64,000 nt of DNA, from assembly GCA_039111635.1 (NCBI GenBank), contig JBCAQO010000012.1, positions 744,001 through 808,000 of the forward strand, read 5' to 3'. A program made the translations under genes and the position numbers. The DNA is from Heterobasidion occidentale (Eukaryota; Basidiomycota; Agaricomycetes; Russulales; Bondarzewiaceae). Below the pieces are notes generated by a model that saw nothing but the letters and a program-made list of their open reading frames with translations, ran no database searches and was not told the DNA's origin. Positions 53,996 to 62,081 of this stretch are shown here, one piece after another. Every line of letters starts with the position of its first letter. Position 1 is the first letter of the stretch.

Positions 53996-56733
53996 CTACA
54001 AGCATCCGCCACCGCGGGGCGCCCAAAGACTATACAGTGTGAGAGTGAGAGCGAGTGGGTACATATTCAGCAGCGTGTGTGTGTGTGTGTGTGTGCGATG
54101 CGATGCGATGCGAACAGCGCGCGCGGAGAGAGCGGGGGTATCATTACTATGGCTGTGGTGTCGCATGGGTGATGCGATCGAGGCGGACGCGCGGCGCGTG
54201 CGCACGGTCACGATCAAGCGGCGGCGGGGTGCGGCTGAATGGCAGCCTGCGGCGCACGCCTGGGAGGTGGCCTACGCGAGGCGAGGCGGGGATCGGGGCG
54301 AAGAAACGAAGGAAGGAAGAAACAAAGGAAGAAAAGAACGAAGAAAAGAAAGCGCGCGTCAGCTGCGAGAACGCGGCGGCGGTCGGGGTGTGTGGTTGGG
54401 GGGGGGACGCACCGAACACGACGAGGGGGCCCCACGCGGTGAGCAGGAGCGCGACGTGCTGCGTGCCGAAGGGCGCGGGCGGGCGGTGGCGCGCGAGGTC
54501 TACGAGCGTCGAGAGGGCCGCGAGGAGGACGACGGTGAAGAAGGACCTGCGGGCGCGCGCACGGTGGAGCGGCCGTTCGTTAGGGGTTAGCGGGGGGACG
54601 ACGAGCCGCGAGGCAGCGCTCGCGAGGGGGACAGAGGGACAGAGGGACGTACAGCTTGAACACGGTCAACCGCCAAATAGCCGACCGGAGGTCAGTCGAC
54701 GGCCGCACGGAGTGGCGGGGCGCGCGCGCGGCGAGGAACCTCCCGTACGCAACGCACTCGCGCGGCGGCTCGCGCGGTGGCGGACGTGGCGACAGCGACA
54801 GCGCGCGCCCCGCGGACGCGCCCTTCGCGCCCCCGCCCCGTCGCGCCCCGTCCTCGTCGTAGTCGTAGTCGTCCTCGTCCTGATCGTCGTCCTGATCGTC
54901 GTCGCGCGCCCACCGCAGCACCTCGAGCGTGATCTCGTCCCCCGCGTCCGCGTCCACCGTGTCCACATCCACATCCACATCCGCGGCCCCGATCTTCGCC
55001 CCCGCCTCCTCCCGCGCCTGCCCCTCGTCCAGATCCGCCCGCGCGCCAGCAACGACGCCAGTAAGACCCGCCAACGCACCCGCCCCCGCCGCCCCCGGGA
55101 CCGCAAAAGGATCGTACGCGCTGAACGCGCCGGGGTCGGGGAACGCGGGCATGTACTGCGCGGCTGGATCGTTGGCTGGGTCGCCGGCTGCGCCCTGGCC
55201 GCGGCTGCGCGGCTGCGAGGGTGGCGGCGGGAGCGGGACGGGTGCGAAGGTGATTGGAGATGGGGAGGGCGAGCGGCGCGAAGAGGTGCTGGTGGTGGTG
55301 CTGGTGCTGGATGTGGTGTTGGTGGTGGTGAGGGAGGCGTGTGTGGATGCGGGGGAGGGTAGGTGAGGGGGGCGGGGACGGGAGAAGGGCGGGAGGGAGG
55401 AGAGGTCGAGCGGGGGGAGGGGCGGCGGCGCGTGTGTATGCGTGTGTGCATGCGTGTGTTGGGAGAGGGAGGCGTGGAGGGTGGATTCGGAGGCGGAGGC
55501 GGAGGCTTTGGTGGAGGGCGGGGTGGGGTGGGATGCGGGATGAGGGTGGGTTTGAAGAGCGAGAGCGAGAGAGTGAGGGTCAGCGTGAGGGTCCGCCGGG
55601 CGCTTGACGTCCATTCGCACGTCAGCGTGGGCGGGCTCGAACGCTGCCCCCGCCCCCGCCCCCGCCGCCCCCACGAAGGAGGAGGAATACGGCAGGGAGC
55701 GGGTGAAGGACGGGCGCGAGGCGTGTGTGTATCGCCAGCGGCGCGTCTGGCTGTGCATCTTGATGATGCGGCAGCCCGTGAGTGAGGAGAGGACGAGGCA
55801 CGGGGCGGCGAGGAGGAGGGGGGCGCCGGCGTAGCTGAGCAGGCGCGGCCTGTTTGGGGTGCGGGGTCAGTGGTGGGGTAGATGATGGGATGATGGGAGG
55901 TGGGATGATAGATGGGACGATGGATGGGACGGGTGATGGGACGGGTGATGGGACGGGTGATGGGACGGGTGGTGGGGTGATGGGGGTGGTTCGAAAATTG
56001 ATGGATGATAGGGAGAGGTGGAGGACGCACCAGAGAGGGCTCGTGGCGTCGCAGTACATGTCGTTGGACGGGCGCACGGCGTCGAAGCGGAGGATGACTG
56101 TGAGGTGCGCCGCGAACGCCGTGGCGGGGAACACGCCGACGAGCCAGAGATATCCCGCGCGCCACGCGAGGGGCCTATACGGGCACGACGACGACGCGCG
56201 ATGATGATGAGCGCGCGCGCTGGCCGGGGATCGGTAAAATGGGGGAGCGCGGGTGTGTTACGCACGAGGGTGTGTTCTGGAGGCGCTGGGGCCTGTGGAC
56301 GGAGAGGTAGAGCGCGGCGGTGAAGGAGGCGCAGACGCCGGTGAGGACGTGGCCCGATAAAGACATGAGGGCGGCCTGGGCGACGCAAAAGGCGTGCGGC
56401 ATGCGGTGCGTGTCCATGCGCCATATCATGCCTGCGGGCACGGAAGGCGGGTGAGGAGGTGCGGGCGCGGGCGTGGGGGAGGGGACGCACCGAGGCAGAA
56501 GGCGCCCTGGAGGACGGTGACGGCGAGGCAGTAGAGCACGGGGGCCCAGGCTGCGCCGACGGCGTGCGCGAAGGGGATGAGCACGGCCCACGCGCTCGCG
56601 GTGCCTTGAAGGTGCGGCGGCGAGCAATGAGCGTGAGCAGGCGAGTGCGGGGTGAGGAGGGGACGGCGGGGGACTGACCGAGGACGGAGAGGACGAACCA
56701 GACGACCTTGAGTGCGAGGGGGAGCATCGACAT
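53996..56733 (-). CDS. Seven-transmembrane receptor-like protein, basidiomycete type
   Basis: Start ATG 56733: MSMLPLALKVVWFVLSVLG (helix 1). Further exons give WAVLIPFAHAVGAAWAPVLY and VLQGAFCLG, GHVLTGVCASFTAALYLSV, RAGYLWLVGVFPATAFAAHL, then FDAVRPSNDMYCDATSPLW (an outside loop with Cys), then LSYAGAPLLLAAPCLVLSSL. A ~300-residue disordered, acidic and Ser/Pro-rich region follows (for example DDDQDEDDYDYDEDG), then AIWRLTVFKLSFFTVVLLAA, LVDLARHRPPAPFGTQHVAL and LLTAWGPLVVFG. The large loop between the sixth and seventh helices and the helix pattern suggest a GPCR-like protein. The 3' end (stop at 53996) is tentative because the last exon crosses a GT microsatellite. Ligand and coupling unknown. 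Confidence 0.72.
54075..54110 (+). repeat. (GT)n and (CGATG)3 microsatellite
   Basis: About ten GT units followed by three CGATG units; either 3'UTR or end of the last exon of the 7TM gene, where the reverse strand would read Thr-His repeats. Confidence 0.85.
55903..55985 (+). repeat. 12-bp minisatellite in an intron of the 7TM gene
   Basis: About five copies of GATGGGACGGGT, with a diverged GATGGGACGATG copy first. It lies in the intron between the PSNDMYCDATSPLW exon and the LSYAGAPLLL exon, making this intron about 180 nt, three times the usual length. Confidence 0.85.
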
Positions 56734-56952
56734 CCCTGGCACGACGGGCCAACGCGCGCTTCCTCAGCGAGGAGGCATATAAACCACTCGACCCTCGTCC
56801 TGCGCGCGCCTGCTGCTTCCATCGTCGGCTGCCCGGTCCGCCACTCCTTCCCTCCTTCCCTCCCGCGTCGTGGCGTCCTCTCGTATGTGCGAACCCCTGA
56901 CCCTCCACGCACCACCAGCTCCCAGCTCCCAGCGCACGCCCCGCCCTCGCAG
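56734..56952. promoter_or_regulatory. Divergent promoter with TATA box
   Basis: CATATAAA at about 56776 lies between the 7TM start (minus) and a plus-strand transcript. A GTATGTGCG donor at about 56883 and a CTCGCAG acceptor at 56952 suggest a leader intron for the plus gene. Confidence 0.5.
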
Positions 56953-57911
56953 GGCATCGACTCGGATTCCGAGGTCCCTCGTCTGCGCAGGTCTCACAAT
57001 GTGCCGCGAGCCGCCCCCGTGGCCCGCGGCGCGACTCTGGGCCAGGCGCGCCAACGGCGCCTGATGCACGAGGCAGGTGCGTATGCCCCATCTAACTTAA
57101 TTTACTGCTGTAACTGTATGCGCTGATGGTGATCCTGCAAGCGCGACTCTACATAAGCTCTACTTAGTATAGAGTACGGTGCCCGTCAGGGAAAGAGCCT
57201 AATTGGCGTCGACGACGCTGCCCATGGCAACCGTCCCGCCGTGACACACGCGCGCGCGCTTTTTTACCTACTTTTACTTTATCTTACTTCGGATGGGAAG
57301 CGCCAGACGGCGGCTCTCCGGAACCGCATACTGTACTGGCCAGCGCATACCAGTCGCATACCAGCGCATAATACCATCACAGGACGTCGAAGTAGTACGG
57401 TACCGCCAGCAGCTCTTCGGCTCCGCGCCGAACACGGACGCACCGTGCAGGACGTCATCGAGTCTCGGAGGGACGTCTGCATGCAGGCCCACCCGGCCCT
57501 ATTGTGCGGCGTGCGCTCGATGAGCTCGTCCACGCCACATCGAGCGTCCCCGCCCGCCTCCCTGGACGCAGACCACCCTAGACCACCGGGCCTCCTTTGT
57601 CTTTGTCGTCTCGCTGCAGTGCAGGCGTCGCCAGAACGACACCAAGTCAGAATCAGGCGCAAGGCTCGTCGGCCCGCGGCGCCGCGCTGCACCAGCCTGC
57701 CAGAGCTCCCGCCAGCCATCGCCTCCCCGACGACGCGAGTATCTCCATCGCGATGCCCAGCGCCCGCCGCCCGCAAATGCAGTACAGCAAGTCGCTCAAA
57801 CGCCGCTCGAATCTCGATGGTCGCTCGATCGGCGTGTACTGTACTCTATATCACGGTGTGCATCTGGTACGTCCACGTGACGTCATCTCTGGCGAGTCGC
57901 TCGGTGGGTAG
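56953..57911 (+). CDS. Uncharacterised gene with unclear exon structure
   Basis: An exon from 56953 reads GIDSDSEVPRLRRSHNVPRA, ARGATLGQARQRRLMHEAG. An unusually long (~300 nt) GT-AG intron then joins in phase to RRSSTVPPAALRLRAEHGRT, VQDVIESRRDVCMQAHPAL. After this the best reading moves by one base (about 57500-57505) to VRRALDELVHATSSVPARL, and later ISIAMPSARRPQMQYSKSLK, RRSNLDG. Basic, partly helical, no family recognised. The start is unknown (perhaps in an upstream mini-exon). The pieces are protein-like and in order, so a gene is likely, but it is either damaged or misread. Confidence 0.4.
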
Positions 57912-58519
57912 AAAGACGAGCGCGCGCATCGTCGTCGAGAGTCTCAGATCGCGCCCTCGATCGGGACTCGGGATCCGGGGATGGAAGCTCTCGGGCCAGA
58001 GCAGCGATGGGCACTTTACAGTAATGGTGAAGTAGGGACCCGCAGCCTTGATCTTGAGAAGCGCACAGGGCGGGTTGTGTGCGTACTGTATGTATGTATT
58101 TCATCGCGAAAACGACATGCTTCGTCGGTCCGAGGCGCGCTTCCGAGGCGATCTACCTTATATCGGTCGCTTTTTGCGATCCCTCGCGAGCCTCGTGAAC
58201 TGCTCGTCCTTACTTACCCTTCACGCGCGGTGGACACCCACCAGAGAGCCTTCAAGAACTATAGACGGAGACACTCGCGAGCTGCGTTCGCGGTCAGGGG
58301 AAGCGTGCCAGAGTACATTCAATCGACTCGATAGCGTTGGACAAAAGATACAAAGTTGGCATGATAGGAGCGGCGTCTAGCGAACGGGGGTCAGAGGCGG
58401 ATTAGGTGCGTGTCCCCGAGTTGAGTTGGGGACGGCGGGTTGGCGTTGAGCGATGGCGGCAGATTCGTAGATACTGGAGGAGGAAGAGAGACGGGGGAGG
58501 GTGTGGGGGCGGGCGGGGG
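57912..58519. other. Intergenic region
   Basis: No gene is seen between the uncharacterised plus-strand gene and the stop of the CBS-domain gene. Confidence 0.4.
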
Positions 58520-59556
58520 TTAGATACCGCGGCGGGAGACGAACGTCTGGGTCGTCAGGGCGCGCGGGTCAGCGGAAGGCGGTCGGCGCGGGGTGGAGCG
58601 CAGGGCTCACCTCGAGGTCTTGCGACGTCGCGACGGCGAGCACGAATTTGCGGTCGTAGTCCGTCACTGCGAGGCGGCACGGGATGCCGGTCAGACTCCG
58701 TACGCGATTCGAGACTCGGGACGGGGCGTGGGACTGGAGGGGAAAGGGAGGGGGGCAGGGGGACGCACCGAGGGCGAAGATGTTGCGCGCGAGGAAGCGC
58801 TCGACGTCGGCGAGGGGCGTGTCGGGCGTGATGACGGTGTAGGGGTTCGTGGAGGGCGAGCGGTTGAATTTCGTCATGTGGGACGCGACCTTGTCGGACT
58901 GCGGGCGCGGTCGGGCGGTCAGCGCGCGCGCGCATACACACGCACAAACGGAGGAACGGATGGGGTGGAGGGAGGGAGGGAGGGAGTGGATGGAGAGGTG
59001 CGGGATGGGGAGCTCACGGGTGTCGCGGCGCCTGCTTCCCATTTCTTCTTGAGCTCGGCGACGTCGACGTATCCGAGGGGTTTGCGCTTGCGATCGAGCA
59101 CACTTCGGACGGGGCGCGGTAAGCGAAAGAGCGCGCGCGCGAGAGAGAGAGAATTTAGGAGAGCCCGAGTCCAGTTCGGAGCGGAGGTGTGAGGGCGCGA
59201 CGTACGGGATGTGCGAGAAGTCTCTGTCGTACGCGAGCTCGATCGCGCGGGAGATGCCCTCGTCCTGCGGGAGCGCGAACGCGGGCGGCAGCTGGAGGTC
59301 CTGCGGGACGGTCACATAAAAACACGGCAAGCGAGTCAGAAGGCGCAGCGCGCGGCGTGTGAGGCAAGGAGGAGGATGGATGCGCAGGGCGTCTGTGTGC
59401 GGTGTGGGGGCGAGGACTGACCTCGACGACGGCGCCGCGGTACTTGTCTGGCGGGGGCAGGCTCGGGGCAGACGACATGGGTGCTGGTGCGGTGGGTGTG
59501 GGTGTGGAATTCGAGGACGTGGAGGATGTGGAGGGCGCCGCTTGCGCTTGTAGCAT
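58520..59556 (-). CDS. CBS-domain protein
   Basis: Tandem-CBS (Bateman module) protein of about 200 residues, probably binding adenine nucleotides and sensing energy state. Start ATG 59556 (MLQAQAAPSTSSTSSNSTPT), Pro/Ser-rich lead, then DKYRGAVVE. CBS1: DLQLPPAFALPQDEGISRAI, LAYDRDFSHIP, VLDRKRKPLGYVDVAELKKK. CBS2: MTKFNRSPSTNPYTVITPDT, PLADVERFLARNIFALVTDY, DRKFVLAVATSQDLE. The last exon gives TFVSRRGI and the stop at 58520. Five introns, phases agree, no damage. Its start faces the MLH1 start 174 bp away, so the two share a bidirectional promoter. Confidence 0.85.
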
Positions 59557-59730
59557 GGAGGTGAGGCGAGGGGAAAGCGAGGAGCGGTGCAGAGCAGAGC
59601 AGAGCAGGACGGGCGGCGCGAAAGAGGCGGACATGACATCTGGGCGGAGGAAGTCACGTGCACACACCCTGCAGCTTGCTCCTTCCGTCCACGCACGCGT
59701 CTCCACAACACACATCTCATCCTGCTCTCC

Positions 59731-60478
59731 ATGTCGACGCGTCCGACGGGCGACGATGACGAGCCGCAGGAGCCGAAGCCCATCCGCCGCCTCCACGAGA
59801 CGACCATCAACCGCATCGCTGCGGGCGAGGTTGCGTCTGCACGCCGCGCGGCGCCGTCCCGCGCAGGGCGCGGGCTCTCTGATACATTGACATGTCTTGT
59901 GTGTAGATTATACACAGGCCCGCGTCGGCGCTCAAGGAGCTCGTTGAGAACAGCCTCGACGCGGGCACGACGTCCATCTGCGTCACGGTCAAGGACGGCG
60001 GCCTGAAGCTGCTGCAAATCCAGGACAACAGGTGCGGGATCAAGGTCAGCGTCCTCCTCCTCCTCCCGCCCCTCCCTCCATCTAACGTTGTGAGCACGAC
60101 GCTCACCCGTCGGCGCCTTCCCTTTGCTCGTTGCGCAGAAAGCGGACCTGCCCATCCTCGCGCAGCGCTTTACCACGTCCAAGCTCTCCGCCTTCTCCGA
60201 CCTCGCGCGCCTCGCGACGTACGGCTTCCGCGGCGAAGCGCTCGCCTCCATCTCCCACGTTGCGAACCTCTCGGTCATCACCAAGACGAAGGCGGACGCA
60301 TGTGCATAGAGGTGCGTGCCCGTCCGTGACGCGCCGACTCGAGTCGAGTCTTGATCTGACATCTCCGCGCGCTCAGGCTGGCGAAGCACATCTTCGTCGG
60401 CATCGTCGATCTGCAGAAGGAGCTCAGCCTCATGTGGTACTCCACAAAACTGTACCTCGTCGGCCACGGTGCACTAGC
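59731..60478 (+). pseudogene. MLH1: MLH1 with large internal deletion
   Basis: MutL homologue 1, a GHKL ATPase that partners PMS1 in mismatch repair. Start ATG 59731; exons give [34 protein letters not shown] (motif I), [10 protein letters not shown] (motif II), [14 protein letters not shown] and [12 protein letters not shown] (motif III), to KTKADACA. There a TAG stands where MLH1 has Trp (TGG). Motif II has Arg in place of the conserved Gly (DNG). A GTGCGT...CTCAG intron then joins directly to AKHIFVGIVDLQKELSLMWY, STKLYLVGHGALA, which belongs to the C-terminal half of MLH1. About 400 residues (rest of the ATPase, transducer, linker) are absent and the true C-terminus is missing. It cannot make working MLH1; whether another copy exists is unknown. 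Confidence 0.85.
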
Positions 60479-60615
60479 GTACGTTACATAGCAAAAAGGG
60501 TGAATGCATATAAGGAGTACACGAGCGCGATGCTTCAGATGCTACATGGAATTAAATTGCTCGCGCTTTGCCCTTCTTTACTGCAGAAGCCATACTACCT
60601 GGAATGGGTTGGCCT

Positions 60616-61147
60616 CTAGAGTGGGGTGGGTGAAGGCGAGTCGACATTGATGGACAAAGATGGATCTCCGCTGTCAGGTGAAGCGTGAAGAGGTTCGTCG
60701 TTGCCTGACACAACTGAGCGCTTTGAACGTCTGCGGGGGGCAATAGGAAGTGAATCGGCGCGCTTTGATCGCTTGCGTGTACGGTCTTTGTACTCGGATG
60801 TTGGAACAATTGGTGAGGGAAGATCAAAATCACCCCGCAATACTGCAACATCAAGATCATCGAGCCGTCGCTCAGTGGCAATCATGCTTTCAATGTATTC
60901 CCTAGCAGCTTTCTATACATGTGAAAAATAATGAGCTGTAGGACATGGATCTCAGGTCATTTCAAGGGCTTACTAAATGTTCATCGGAAGCAGCGCGATG
61001 ATCGCCTGGCGGTACTTGGAAGAACGAAGGTTGAAATGAGAACCCATTGGCCGATGTGATATCATTCAAAGCCTTCAGAAACAATGCATCAGCAAACTGG
61101 GAGGCGTCTGTCCGAAGCTGGACAGACAATGCCAGAGCCCCAGACAC
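60616..61147 (-). CDS. Uncharacterised two-exon coding fragment
   Basis: From ATG 61147: MSGALALSVQLRTDASQFAD, ALFLKALNDITSANGFSFQP, PPGDHRAASDEHLV; a short intron with a ...ATGTATAG acceptor leads to KAAREYIESMIATERRLDDL, VLRGDFDLPSPIVPTSEYKD, a KRSKRAD/RRRSKR basic stretch and an acidic-Ser end at 60616. It looks like the C-terminal part of a larger protein, perhaps of a transposon or a gene cut by rearrangement. It lies where MLH1 breaks off, in AT-richer DNA with different codon use. Confidence 0.45.
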
Positions 61148-61537
61148 CTTCAGTGAGTCCCCAATTATACAGACACAGTTTCTGCTGGACTGATGCTTGC
61201 CGGAGCTGCCTAGACACTGTCCAGCTGCTAATATTTTGGTGCTCCGAACAAAAAAAGTATCTTGACAGCCTCTGAGCAGCTCTGACTAGTTTAGAGGCTC
61301 TTGTCAGATGTTTCCGGTAGCAGATACTACACCCCGACAGAATTTGTAGAATATGAAAAATCTCGTGAAATTTGACAAAAACTGTATATAATTGTCGCAT
61401 TTGAACACGAACAATGAGATCAAAACGGCAGTAATCAACAGTCTAGAATTAGTGAAGTAATTGTGAGGTGGTATTACGGAAGGAGAGAGGTTATAAAATG
61501 AATGATATGGGACAGCGAGTGACATTAGGCAGGGCGG
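61148..61537. other. AT-rich stretch next to the LTR
   Basis: Low GC, frames short; no gene called. It may belong to older mobile DNA. Confidence 0.4.
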
Positions 61538-62034
61538 TGTTATGACTTGACCGATCGGGGCCCTTCGCGGCCGTGTCTAACCGATGGATCAAGCATCACA
61601 TGCTAGGCGGCTCCACTACGGAGCGTACACCAAGGTATTCGGCATGTCCTTAGGAGCCGACAAGACCGATGGTTCTTCAAGACATCGGTAGAGGCTATAT
61701 TGGAGGGACACGAGGCTCACAGAGTTCACACAGTAATGAAGAGACGTATTCACATGCCATGGGCTTAGGGCTTATGGGTAAGCACCTCGTCGCACCATGA
61801 TGGATCAGTGCGACTGGAGAAGTACAAGAGTAGGCGCCGATGAGAGAGACGACGGCCACAGCTCTCCTAGGATGGAAACCTGGGGAAGCACACGGACTCT
61901 TACCCTATACCCTATATAGTATATAAGGCCCATAGAATAGGCTGAGGATCTTCAGTCTATTCTCTTCGTTCATTCGTATCTTCGAATACGAAGCTCTTCG
62001 TTCCCCCTGTATCTGTTAGGACCGCGTCCTAACA
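61538..62034 (+). mobile_element. Long terminal repeat of a retroelement
   Basis: Begins TGTTATG and ends TCCTAACA, giving the TG...CA ends and a 5-bp inverted pair TGTTA/TAACA. TATATAAGG at 61921 is a TATA box about 110 bp before the end, as in LTR promoters. A second CCTAACA at 62838-62844, also after a hairpin, is an alternative end, so the LTR could be longer. The partner LTR lies outside the window, so this is inferred from structure. Confidence 0.6.
61921..61929 (+). promoter_or_regulatory. LTR TATA box
   Basis: TATATAAGG, preceded by two CCCTATA words; likely start of the element transcript about 30 bp further on. Confidence 0.55.
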
Positions 62035-62081
62035 CGTGCTTCGCACGTGAGGGGATGGGCTGGTCAAGTGCTTCGGACTTG
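62016..62081 (+). promoter_or_regulatory. Three adjacent hairpins at the LTR/leader border
   Basis: TTAGGAC-CGC-GTCCTAA (62016-62032), CACGTG-CTTCG-CACGTG (62033-62049, no gap) and CAAGT-GCTTCGG-ACTTG (62065-62081). Two have CTTCG in the loop, the very stable UUCG type in RNA. Confidence 0.8.

Noticed and set aside
56885..57064. Start at ATG 56885 (MCEPLTLHAPP)
   Set aside because: The ATG lies in a GTATGT splice donor and the frame is less protein-like than the reading from 56953.
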